This document shows, piece by piece, positions 1 through 6,339 of a DNA stretch of 6,606 nucleotides. The translations under genes were made by a program, and so were the position numbers. Within the stretch, counting starts at the first letter, position 1. Each line of letters opens with the position of its first letter. Under the pieces are notes generated by a model that was not told where the DNA came from, did not search any database, and saw only the letters and a list, made by a program, of their open reading frames with translations. This stretch comes from Nanobdellota archaeon (lineage in GTDB: Archaea > Nanobdellota > Nanobdellia > Woesearchaeales > CG1-02-33-12): NCBI GenBank assembly GCA_018901315.1, contig JAHIFA010000097.1, positions 1-6,606 on the forward strand, in the 5' to 3' direction.

Positions 1-198
1 ATTTGTCAGAACAATCTTTTTCTTTAGTGCTATGAAAATACCAAGATCAATGTTTTCCCATGTCTTTGTTGTGTTTATAAGGTTGTTGGAATACTTAATC
101 AGTGAGCTATCATGCTTTGAGACAGAAACAATAACATCATCTGCGCCAGCTTTCAAAAGCTTATTCAAAACATAACTGCTTATTTCCTCTGGTTCCAT
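1..198 (-). CDS. tldE: TldE/PmbA-family metalloprotease subunit, N-terminal part (cut by window edge)
   Basis: The first 66 codons of a gene that continues beyond position 1. The visible protein starts MEPEEISSYVLNKLLKAGAD and shows the N-terminal pattern of the TldD/PmbA family: a helix, then an Ala-Gly-Ala-Asp turn, a strand with alternating hydrophobic residues, then a Leu-Gly-Ile-Phe strand where the family has a Gly-Leu-Gly segment. The ATG lies one base after the stop codon of tldD, so the pair forms an operon and is probably translationally coupled. In bacteria TldE is the partner of TldD: it lacks the metal site and forms a heterodimer whose active site is in TldD. That role is inferred here from family and position, because the diagnostic region of this protein is outside the window. 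The short fragment and the adjacent tldD both support the call. Confidence 0.85.
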   Translation of the reverse strand, partial: MEPEEISSYVLNKLLKAGADDVIVSVSKHDSSLIKYSNNLINTTKTWENIDLGIFIALKKKIVLTN

Positions 199-199
199 A

Positions 200-1615
200 T
201 CAATTACCTAACCTTATTTTCCTTAACCTTATTGATGGCCCGCCAAACCAGACTGGAATGGGCTGCATTGGCTCTCCCTTTCCGCAGTTGCCTGCATGAT
301 ATTCAGTATTGTTTGCAACAGCATCTACTGCACTGTAAAGCTGCGGCGTTGTTATTTCAATTACTGGCCTTATAACTGGCTCTTTTATCTCGCCGTTTTT
401 TATTAAATATGATTCTGCACCAACATATTTCTGGTTAATCCTTTTGTCGTCTATGTTCCATTCCATAAAGTTTTTCATGTAAATTCCTAGCTTTATATCC
501 TCTATTAATTCCTCTTCACTATATTTTCCAGGAAGCATAAATGTATTTGACATCCTTACAATGCTTTCCCTGTCATAATTAACAGACCTTGAGGAGCCAT
601 TGCTTTTTATTCCCATATAATAAGCTGTTTCCCTGTTATGAAGGAATTCATTTATTAGCCCTTTATTAATTAAGTATTTTCTTCTTGCTTTTACTCCCTC
701 ATTATCATACTTATAAAAACCATAGCTGTTTTCTATTGTAGGATCATCAACCACATTTACAACTTCATTTCCTATTCTTGTGCCAAGCATTTCTTTGGTT
801 ATGAATGACTCTCCGGCTTGCGCCCCCTCTCTCCCAATAATCCTGTCTGCTTCATATGGGTGGCCCCCGCTTTCATGAACCATTATTCCAACTATCTGCG
901 GTGCTGCAATAATATCAAGGGCTTGCTTTGGCGGCTTAATGCCAAATTTAAGGTTTTTTTGCAGTGCCTTAACCTCATTGACAACAATTGAAGGGATATC
1001 CCATTTTTTTACAAATTCAAAGCCACCGGTTTGGCCATACTGCCATATTCTTTGTGATGTTTTATTGTTATGCTCAACTGTAAGCAAGTAAAAAAAGCTA
1101 ACTCTTGGAACAGTTGCTAAAATATTTGTTCCATCAGAATTAACCAAGTATTCTGTTGTTATGCTGTCTGATAAAGAAATGTACCTTGAAGGAATTTTTA
1201 TTTTTGTGTTAATAAGCTCTTTTTCTGCATCAAACAAAAGCTTTATTTTTTCTTCTGGTCCAATATCATTTAAATTAATCTTTTGCTTAATTTTATATTT
1301 ATCTTTGTTTGATTTTTCCTCAGAAAGATTTATTTCTTCTCTTAAGTGTGAGGCCTTTTCTGTTGTATTGATAGTATTTTGGATTAATTTTTTTATTTTT
1401 TCCTTATCCAAATGATTTGTTGATGCAAATCCAAGGGTTTTGTTTTTTATAATCCTCATTCCTAGGCCGTTAATCTTGCCAAATCCAGAGGCTTCTGCTA
1501 TTCCATTCTTTAATATAAAGCTGTTTGATGCAGTTTCCTCTAGCCTTGCCTCAGAATAATCTGCTCCTAGTTTTAATGCATACTTAACTGCAAAATCTGC
1601 CAAATCCTTGAACAT
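200..1615 (-). CDS. tldD: TldD-type metalloprotease catalytic subunit
   Basis: A 471-residue protein, close to the roughly 480 residues usual for TldD. The metal site is visible as HESGGH (His247, Glu248, His252), matching the family HExxxH motif, and is followed by acidic Glu-Ala-Asp-Arg. A conserved-type cysteine near the C-terminus (Cys444, in GNCGKGEP) fits the third metal ligand known for bacterial TldD. The N-terminal family domain is recognisable from residue 1 (GADYSEARLEE, then GFGKINGLGMRI at about 44-55). With TldE it should form a cytoplasmic heterodimeric peptidase acting on unfolded peptides. In bacteria the complex matures microcin B17 and degrades the antitoxin CcdA; the archaeal substrate is unknown. 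The ATG at 1615 is the natural start: a TATA box lies at -33 to -26 and there is no Shine-Dalgarno, suggesting leaderless mRNA. The tldE ATG follows one base after the stop. No peptide precursor is visible in the window. Confidence 0.95.
   Translation of the reverse strand: MFKDLADFAVKYALKLGADYSEARLEETASNSFILKNGIAEASGFGKINGLGMRIIKNKTLGFASTNHLDKEKIKKLIQNTINTTEKASHLREEINLSEEKSNKDKYKIKQKINLNDIGPEEKIKLLFDAEKELINTKIKIPSRYISLSDSITTEYLVNSDGTNILATVPRVSFFYLLTVEHNNKTSQRIWQYGQTGGFEFVKKWDIPSIVVNEVKALQKNLKFGIKPPKQALDIIAAPQIVGIMVHESGGHPYEADRIIGREGAQAGESFITKEMLGTRIGNEVVNVVDDPTIENSYGFYKYDNEGVKARRKYLINKGLINEFLHNRETAYYMGIKSNGSSRSVNYDRESIVRMSNTFMLPGKYSEEELIEDIKLGIYMKNFMEWNIDDKRINQKYVGAESYLIKNGEIKEPVIRPVIEITTPQLYSAVDAVANNTEYHAGNCGKGEPMQPIPVWFGGPSIRLRKIRLGN
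206..209 (-). promoter_or_regulatory. Weak Shine-Dalgarno (AGGT) for tldE
   Basis: Minus-strand AGGT lies 7 nt before the tldE ATG, inside the last codons of tldD. It can pair with the archaeal 16S 3' end. An internal gene of an operon is expected to use such a site, while the promoter-proximal genes in this window have none. Short match, so only moderately supported. Confidence 0.4.
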
Positions 1616-1640
1616 CTTAAAATTTAGGATTTAGAGAATA

Positions 1641-1648
1641 TATTTAAA
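1641..1648 (-). promoter_or_regulatory. Archaeal TATA box of tldD-tldE (TTTAAATA)
   Basis: Minus-strand TTTAAATA, preceded by an A-rich BRE-like stretch (AACAAAGA), spans -33 to -26 relative to the A of the tldD ATG. That is the usual archaeal TATA position for a transcript starting at or next to the start codon. It lies in the 71-bp gap after the lipid-kinase gene. Confidence 0.7.
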
Positions 1649-1686
1649 TCTTTGTTTTGGGCATTTTGCTTTATCAAAAGGCTTTC

Positions 1687-2763
1687 TTAATTAGGATTAT
1701 TGCTTGGATAAGGATTATAAATTATATTAATGACTTTTGGAATAATCTTAAACACAACTTTTTCTGCATTCTCATATTCCCCGCTTAAGTGCATATCAAA
1801 TAATTTGTTATCCAGGCTTTTAATACTGGCTATTTTTATCCTGTGTTTTTTGTTATAATATCCAACTCCTTGTTTTCCTATATGCTGGCCTTTATTTGCC
1901 TTTAAAAGCAAAGAGATACCATAAATTTTTGATATATTACTTATGATGCACACATCAAAATAACCATTATCCATCTCTGCATCAGGGCATACCTTAATCC
2001 CCCCGCCAGTTGTCTTAACATTTGAAACATTAAGCGAAAAAACCTTTTTATAGATTGTACTTTTATAGATTGTACTTTTATTATTAATCTTAACTAAATA
2101 ATCCCTTGGTTTGTACATAATTAAGGAGTAGAGGGTACTTATATTGTAAATTGTCTTTCCAACATTCTGCATAAACTTGTTGTTCTCACCCTTAAAGTAA
2201 GATACAATATTCTTAACTGGGATTAACTCATGATCAAGCTTCTTGATAATGTCCCCATCTATACCAATCCCAACAGCACCAAGAAAGTAAAGTTCCTCTT
2301 TTATATCCTCTTTGAATAAAGCTGCTTTTCCAAGATCTACTCTTTTGGTATATTTATTATTGCCACTCAATGCATTGTTAATGCAGTTTGCTGCTACTTC
2401 CTTATTAGGGATGTTGAGTTCATTTGAAATATCATCCCCTGCTCCGCAGGGAATAATGCCAAGAAGTTTTTCTTCAAGTGATTCTAGTTTTTTAAGTTCT
2501 TGTAATGCGACTTGGATAGTTCCGTCCCCACCTAAAATAATGAAGTTTTTATGTCTCTTAAAATTAATATCACTGATATCCTTGTAATACAGGGTGTTAT
2601 TTAGTCTGGCAATGTTTTTTTCCAGCCCCTCTTCAAGATAATATGTTGCATTAGCTAATTGGTTAAAATTCTTCTTTAGAAATATTTGGGTTTTTTCCCA
2701 ATTCTCCTCTTTCCTTAGCCCTGATGCCCTTCTGTTTATAATAAATGCAGTGGATTCTGTCAT
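1687..2763 (-). CDS. Diacylglycerol kinase/YegS-type lipid kinase family protein
   Basis: A 358-residue soluble protein of the diacylglycerol kinase catalytic family, whose members transfer phosphate from a nucleotide to a lipid hydroxyl. Visible motifs in order: an N-terminal strand ending in IINRRASG (8-15); the nucleotide-binding GGDGT (78-82); PCGAGDD (105-111), in place of the usual P-x-G-T-G-N-D; the VDLG strand (142-145); GIGIDGD (165-171); and the GGG...P-x-A-x-M-D-x-G-x-x-D block (253-270). The C-terminal family DGE appears as SGE, with Glu329 kept. The GTGND to GAGDD and DGE to SGE changes are conservative enough that activity is plausible but unproven. The lipid substrate cannot be read from sequence; in an archaeon it may be an isoprenoid-lipid alcohol (inference). 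The start is supported by a Shine-Dalgarno 7 nt upstream, and the gene lies 42 bp after tyrS, so read-through from tyrS is likely. An in-frame 15-bp duplication gives STIYKSTIYK at about 230-239. Confidence 0.88.
   Translation of the reverse strand: MTESTAFIINRRASGLRKEENWEKTQIFLKKNFNQLANATYYLEEGLEKNIARLNNTLYYKDISDINFKRHKNFIILGGDGTIQVALQELKKLESLEEKLLGIIPCGAGDDISNELNIPNKEVAANCINNALSGNNKYTKRVDLGKAALFKEDIKEELYFLGAVGIGIDGDIIKKLDHELIPVKNIVSYFKGENNKFMQNVGKTIYNISTLYSLIMYKPRDYLVKINNKSTIYKSTIYKKVFSLNVSNVKTTGGGIKVCPDAEMDNGYFDVCIISNISKIYGISLLLKANKGQHIGKQGVGYYNKKHRIKIASIKSLDNKLFDMHLSGEYENAEKVVFKIIPKVINIIYNPYPSNNPN
2046..2080. repeat. 15-bp tandem duplication (2.3 copies) inside the lipid-kinase gene
   Basis: The unit ttttatagattgtac occurs at 2046-2060 and again, identical, at 2061-2075, followed by a partial third copy of 5 bases. 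The length is a multiple of three, so the protein gains a five-residue repeat (STIYK twice) without a frameshift. It lies between the nucleotide-binding half and the GGG block, probably in a surface loop or beta hairpin. Perfect identity of the copies suggests a recent slippage event. Confidence 0.9.
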
Positions 2764-2769
2764 ATTAAG

Positions 2770-2775
2770 TCCTCT
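2770..2775 (-). promoter_or_regulatory. Shine-Dalgarno (AGAGGA) for the lipid-kinase gene
   Basis: Minus-strand AGAGGA, with GAGG ending 7 nt before the ATG at 2763. It fixes the start codon and implies that the mRNA begins further upstream, most simply at the tyrS promoter. A TATA-like TTTTATTA at 2791-2798 also exists, but transcription from it would start at about 2767 and leave this site out of the mRNA, so co-transcription with tyrS is preferred. Confidence 0.6.
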
Positions 2776-2805
2776 ACTCCCTTAGATGTTTAATAAAATT
2801 AATTT

Positions 2806-3879
2806 TTATTTTGTAACTCTAAAGCTTTTAACCTTTTCAAGAAGTTCTTTTGCCTTTTTGTCTTTTTCAAAATGTTTCCTAACTGGCTCTACAAGCTTGT
2901 TTATGTAATCTGCAATTGCAGGCTTTAAGTCCATTGGATGCAAATCGCCTTTTTCAAAAACCTTAACAAGCTCATCATAATTATGAAGTTCAAGGTCTCC
3001 GCCAAACTTTTTTGGCCTCTCAATTTTAATTGAATTAAACTTTTCAAAGATTATGTATTTTGCATATTCCATCAAGGGATTTTCATCTATTATTTTCTCA
3101 GGGCAGTATGCTTTGTTAATTTTCCTTTTTATTTCCTCTTCTGAATCTGTCATGAATATAGCTGTATCTGGCTTTGATTTAGACATTTTTAATTCAATGC
3201 CGCGCTCAACGCCTGTGCTTGCGCTTGTAGGCTTTCCAAGGCCCATCAGCATATGATGGCTTACAACAATCGGTTTCCAGAAGCCAATTGAGGGCCCAAT
3301 TTCCCTTGCAAGGACATTAACCTTTCTTTGGTCCATGCCAAGCTCTGTTATGTCTGCCTTAAGCTCAAATATGTCGGCACATTGCATGCAGGGATATAGT
3401 ATTTGGGATGCCTGCTGAATTTCTGAATCATTTCTTCCCATTATCTGGCCGCACCTTGTTATTCTTTTAACGGTTGTGTTTCTTGCGACCTGCATTACCT
3501 TTTTCCAGTATTCCATGCTGTTAACAACCTCTGATGCCCTGATAAACTCAACTTTGTTAACATCCATTCCGCATGTTTTCCATACTTCAATAAAGTAATC
3601 CCCGCATGTTTGTATTTTCTCTAAGTCTCCATTAAGCTTATTGTTTGCCCAGCCGTGCCAGTCTGCTACATACATCTTGAATTTAATGCCTGCTTTGATC
3701 ATCTTATTAATATTAACAGCCCTCATAATGCCCTGGGCAATATGTATCTGGCCAGAAGGCTCAAACCCATCATAAGCTATAGGATGTTCCTTTGTTTCCA
3801 ATAAGGTTTTTAGCTCTTCCTCTGTAATAATCTCCTCTCCAACCTGCTTTATAAGCCCTAATTTTGCTGCAATATCCAT
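2806..3879 (-). CDS. tyrS: Tyrosyl-tRNA synthetase (archaeal/eukaryotic type)
   Basis: A 357-residue class I aminoacyl-tRNA synthetase charging tRNA-Tyr. The Rossmann-fold signatures are HIAQ (46-49), in the HIGH position, and KMSKS (231-235). The tyrosine pocket matches the Methanocaldococcus jannaschii enzyme: Tyr36 in AYDGFEPSG (Tyr32 there), and Tyr162, Gln166 and Asp169 in YPCMQCAD (Tyr151, Gln155, Asp158 there). GMDQRK (181-186) follows. The anticodon-binding part carries KKFGGDL and LHPMDLK, standard in archaeal enzymes, and the protein lacks the S4 domain of bacterial TyrRS. Several segments (DGFEPSGQIHIAQG, ADWHGWANNK, YPCMQCADIF, LSHHM-like SHHM) resemble, from memory, the plant/kinetoplastid branch more than the M. 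jannaschii branch. The ATG at 3879 has a TATA box at -33 to -26 and no Shine-Dalgarno, implying a leaderless transcript. The lipid-kinase gene follows after 42 bp. Confidence 0.97.
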   Translation of the reverse strand: MDIAAKLGLIKQVGEEIITEEELKTLLETKEHPIAYDGFEPSGQIHIAQGIMRAVNINKMIKAGIKFKMYVADWHGWANNKLNGDLEKIQTCGDYFIEVWKTCGMDVNKVEFIRASEVVNSMEYWKKVMQVARNTTVKRITRCGQIMGRNDSEIQQASQILYPCMQCADIFELKADITELGMDQRKVNVLAREIGPSIGFWKPIVVSHHMLMGLGKPTSASTGVERGIELKMSKSKPDTAIFMTDSEEEIKRKINKAYCPEKIIDENPLMEYAKYIIFEKFNSIKIERPKKFGGDLELHNYDELVKVFEKGDLHPMDLKPAIADYINKLVEPVRKHFEKDKKAKELLEKVKSFRVTK

Positions 3880-3904
3880 TTTAATAAGAATAAATCATAG
3901 CTAG

Positions 3905-3912
3905 TATTAAAA
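3905..3912 (-). promoter_or_regulatory. Archaeal TATA box of tyrS (TTTTAATA)
   Basis: Minus-strand TTTTAATA, preceded by the A-rich BRE-like AAAAAAC, covers -33 to -26 relative to the tyrS ATG. This is the same spacing as at tldD. It lies in the 56-bp gap after the thymidine-kinase gene and predicts a transcription start at or within a few bases of the start codon. Confidence 0.65.
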
Positions 3913-3935
3913 GTTTTTTGGTTTTAAGAAATAAT

Positions 3936-5162
3936 CTAGTTTATTTGTTTTAATTTGAGTATATTATCATACTTATTTGCTGGTTTTCCAGGAACCGAAT
4001 GGCAAGACCTGCATGCTGAAGTATATAAATCCTTACCAGCAACTAAAATAATAGGATCATTATAATTTGCTGGTTTTTTTATTCCATCTTCTATAATAAA
4101 CCTTTGAGTTTCTGTTGCAGGCTGTTTTTGACATCTGGTGCAATAGGCTTCCTTGTTTATTATAGTAGTTGCCAAAGTTAAAATTTTAGGAACATCCCCA
4201 AAGCCCTCTCCTCTAAAATCTTTTTTCAGGCAAGTAGCATAGACTGAATAACCCTTTTCTAAAAGCCATTTTATTAAGGGATATGGTTCTTTAAAGAATT
4301 GTATTTCATCAAATCCAATAAAACCTACTTGTTTGTTTTTTTGTAAATAATCAATAATTTGAGAATTATTCTCAACAGGTATTGCATCTATGAAACTACC
4401 ATCATGGGAGACAATTTTTTCCAAATTATATCTTTTATCTTCAGACCATTTGAATATTGCAGAAATATCTTTATTCATAAATTCATTTGCATAATCTTTT
4501 ATTGGATTAATCTCAAGCTTCCTTTTTTTTTCTTTTTCTTTTGCAATTAATTCAATTGTCTTTTGAGAAAACATTGGGCCAGTAACAACAACTAGGCTTG
4601 GTGTTTTTTTTGTTTTATAATAACATTTCATGCACCTTGGCTCAAAATGATTATTTATTTTAACAGAACGGTATGCATTTTCACCACAGCCAGGGGTAAA
4701 ACATTCACCTTTTTCTATGTTATAAACATCAGTAAGGGTCATTATTTGTGGCATATAATTATATGGCTCTCCATCAGATGTAAGGTTTAGACCTGTTGCA
4801 ACAATTATCACGCCATTATTAATAAGTGCTTTTGAGAATGGAACAATATCTTTGTCAAATAAGTGTATTCCCCCCAAAAAAATAAATTTTGTATGTTTGG
4901 TAACAAGTTTGACAATATCTTTTGTTGTTCCACATTCAGTTGCATCTATTTTTTCTTCACTAAAAGAGGAAATTTTTTCTTTTGTTTTATTATCATCAAG
5001 AGGGTGTTTAATAATTAAGGATTCTCTATTGAATTTTTCTTCAACTATTGCATTCTTAATGCTATTTATTTTGCTTATTAAAGACCTGCTTTTCCCAGAC
5101 TTGACAGAACCATAAATAAGTTCCATCCATCCTGGTTTAGTTTGCATCAAAGAACGCCCCAT
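3936..5162 (-). CDS. Tandem-fused double thymidine kinase, each half partly degenerate
   Basis: A 408-residue protein made of two type-II (TK1-like) thymidine kinase domains in a row; single TKs are about 190-230 residues. N-terminal copy (about 12-180): PGWMELIYGSVKSGKS aligns with the family P-loop (Gly18 to Ser25 is a full Walker A), but the DExQF segment is GGIHLF (97-102), so the catalytic Glu is absent, and the DFRGEPF loop is TSDGEPY. Its zinc cysteines are Cys154, Cys159, Cys177 and Cys180, with an unusual C-x4-C. C-terminal copy (about 188-393): GPMFSQKT (195-202) has Gln200 where the P-loop Gly belongs, but DKRY (242-245), SHDG, DEIQFF (285-290, catalytic Glu286), DFRGEGF (315-321) and zinc cysteines 341/344/384/387 are intact. 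The expected role is ATP-dependent phosphorylation of thymidine in nucleotide salvage; activity is uncertain. The start at 5162 is 31 nt below a TATA box; Met6 and Met13 are alternatives. Confidence 0.88.
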   Translation of the reverse strand: MGRSLMQTKPGWMELIYGSVKSGKSRSLISKINSIKNAIVEEKFNRESLIIKHPLDDNKTKEKISSFSEEKIDATECGTTKDIVKLVTKHTKFIFLGGIHLFDKDIVPFSKALINNGVIIVATGLNLTSDGEPYNYMPQIMTLTDVYNIEKGECFTPGCGENAYRSVKINNHFEPRCMKCYYKTKKTPSLVVVTGPMFSQKTIELIAKEKEKKRKLEINPIKDYANEFMNKDISAIFKWSEDKRYNLEKIVSHDGSFIDAIPVENNSQIIDYLQKNKQVGFIGFDEIQFFKEPYPLIKWLLEKGYSVYATCLKKDFRGEGFGDVPKILTLATTIINKEAYCTRCQKQPATETQRFIIEDGIKKPANYNDPIILVAGKDLYTSACRSCHSVPGKPANKYDNILKLKQIN

Positions 5163-5192
5163 ATTTTACCATGTATTAATTAGATTTGGTGT

Positions 5193-5200
5193 TATTAAAA
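5193..5200 (-). promoter_or_regulatory. Archaeal TATA box of the double thymidine-kinase gene (TTTTAATA)
   Basis: Minus-strand TTTTAATA, identical to the tyrS box and preceded by AAAATC, covers -38 to -31 relative to the ATG at 5162. It predicts a leader of only a few bases. No Shine-Dalgarno lies before the ATG, as at the other promoter-proximal genes here. Confidence 0.6.
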
Positions 5201-5275
5201 GATTTTGATTAAAGAAAATAAAGGTTAGAATGATAGTTTTATAACATAAATAACATAAAAATAAGTTTATCTTAT

Positions 5276-5291
5276 ATTTTTTAGAAAAAAT
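5276..5291 (-). terminator. Candidate T-tract terminator after the fabD-like gene
   Basis: Minus-strand ATTTTTTCTAAAAAAT sits about 55 nt after the fabD-like stop codon and contains a T6 tract; a second T5 tract follows at 5257-5261. Archaeal RNA polymerase terminates at such T tracts without needing a GC hairpin. The sequence is also a near-palindrome of seven A/T pairs, which adds little stability. The rest of the 182-bp gap (5163-5344) holds only the kinase promoter and AT-rich sequence. Confidence 0.45.
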
Positions 5292-5344
5292 GTAATTAAT
5301 GTATGTTTATATTACTTTTTGAATGTTTAAATCTAAACGTATAT

Positions 5345-6316
5345 TTAATTTATATAATTTTTAACATCTAAGACATTAATATTTTTATAGTTTCTATTTA
5401 ATAAGTTATATTGTTTCTCTCCTGAGCCAGACTCTACAAAAGTGGTAAATCCATTTTGAATTGCCGTTTCCAAAGATTTTTTCCATTCTACTGTTTTGTA
5501 TATCTGTTCAACCAATGATTCTTTGATTTTATTTGGTTCAAATATAAGATTACCAGTGGAATTTGATATATATGGTATTTTAAGTTCGTTAATTTCAATA
5601 TTCTCTAATGCTTTTTCCATGCCTTCAGCAGCAGGCCTCATAAGTTCTGAATGAAAAGGCCCTTCAACTTTAAGGTAAACTATTTTTTTAATGCCTTTAT
5701 TTTTAAGATATTCTACTGCTCTTATTACAGCATTTTCATTCCCAGATATTATTATTTGAGATGAAGAATTTATATTTGCAATCTGAACCCTACCGCCATC
5801 TGATGAACCTACTTCACAAGCTTCATTAATTGAATCAATTGTTTTTTTATATGTTAAATCTAAGTTATCTGTTAAAACAGCGGCCATATGATGAGATATA
5901 TCTCGTTTTATTGTTTTCTTAGGTATACACTCACTCATTAATTTAGCCCTTATATTAACTAATTTTATTCCATCTTCTAATGACAAGGCCCCTGAGGCAA
6001 CCAAGGCAGAATATTCTCCAATAGAATGCCCAAGTGTTAATACACAGTCAATTTTTTCATTCAATACAAAATAATGGGCTACATTATTTAAAAATATAGA
6101 GGACTGACAATATTTTGTTTCCATTAACAGTTCTTCTGGTCCACCAAACATTAAGTCAGTTATATTAAATTTTAAATCTGGTTTTAAAATTTTATTGCCA
6201 GTATCAAAGATTTCCCTAGCAGATTCATATTTATTATATATATATTTTCCCATACCAACAGATTGAGAACCCTGTCCAGGAAATACATAACATGCTTTAA
6301 TAGGTGGGTTTTTCAT
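5345..6316 (-). CDS. Malonyl-CoA:ACP transacylase-like acyltransferase (FabD family)
   Basis: A 323-residue acyltransferase-fold protein. Numbered from the shorter start used here, FPGQGSQ is at residues 12-18, the nucleophile elbow GHSIGEYSALV has Ser98, the extender-acid Arg is Arg123 (in NIRAKLMSE), QIANINSSSQIIISG lies at about 178-192, and the catalytic His is His222 in PFHSELM. These are the family's catalytic and malonyl-binding residues, so transfer of a malonyl (or similar) group between CoA and a carrier protein is expected. The usual C-terminal GPG-x-VL is GSGEKQY, a deviation. Start choice: an in-frame ATG at 6328 would give 327 residues, but it lies only 12 nt from the TATA box. 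The ATG at 6316 puts the box at -31 to -24 and FPGQGSQ at the usual depth. No carrier protein, ketosynthase or reductase is in the window, so the pathway is unknown; canonical ACP-dependent fatty acid synthesis is absent from most archaea. Confidence 0.88.
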   Translation of the reverse strand: MKNPPIKACYVFPGQGSQSVGMGKYIYNKYESAREIFDTGNKILKPDLKFNITDLMFGGPEELLMETKYCQSSIFLNNVAHYFVLNEKIDCVLTLGHSIGEYSALVASGALSLEDGIKLVNIRAKLMSECIPKKTIKRDISHHMAAVLTDNLDLTYKKTIDSINEACEVGSSDGGRVQIANINSSSQIIISGNENAVIRAVEYLKNKGIKKIVYLKVEGPFHSELMRPAAEGMEKALENIEINELKIPYISNSTGNLIFEPNKIKESLVEQIYKTVEWKKSLETAIQNGFTTFVESGSGEKQYNLLNRNYKNINVLDVKNYIN

Positions 6317-6339
6317 GAATAAAAGCATTTTTTTTGTAA

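Noticed and set aside
1161..1415. Plus-strand open frame of 84 codons
   Set aside because: It lies wholly inside tldD on the opposite strand, is rich in Phe/Ser/Ile/Leu from reading antisense of a Lys/Glu-rich segment, and has no promoter or ribosome binding site.
2312..2587. Plus-strand open frame of 91 codons
   Set aside because: Antisense shadow of the GGDGT and GAGDD region of the lipid kinase; the coding evidence on the minus strand is clear.
2791..2798. TATA-like TTTTATTA before the lipid-kinase gene
   Set aside because: A transcript from it would start near 2767 and exclude the good Shine-Dalgarno at 2770-2775, so it is not listed as a promoter, though it cannot be ruled out.
3053..3256. 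Plus-strand open frame of 67 codons
   Set aside because: Antisense to the KMSKS region of tyrS, with no independent support.
4519..4548. Homopolymer-rich A/T tract in the thymidine-kinase gene as a possible frameshift or slippage site
   Set aside because: The reading frame continues correctly into recognisable kinase motifs on both sides, so no frameshift needs to be invoked.
4359..4550. Plus-strand open frame of 63 codons ending in a run of Phe
   Set aside because: Antisense to the Lys/Glu-rich segment of the thymidine-kinase fusion; the poly-Phe tail is the reverse of Lys codons.
4852..5115. Plus-strand open frame of 87 codons, hydrophobic
   Set aside because: Antisense to the N-terminal thymidine-kinase copy; the hydrophobicity comes from reading Lys/Glu codons in reverse, not from a membrane protein.
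5170..5172. ATG ten bases upstream of the chosen thymidine-kinase start
   Set aside because: It is out of frame with the kinase and opens no meaningful protein.
5242..5259. Two tandem copies of taacataaa
   Set aside because: Only 9 bases long and in strongly AT-rich intergenic sequence; expected by chance and without further copies.
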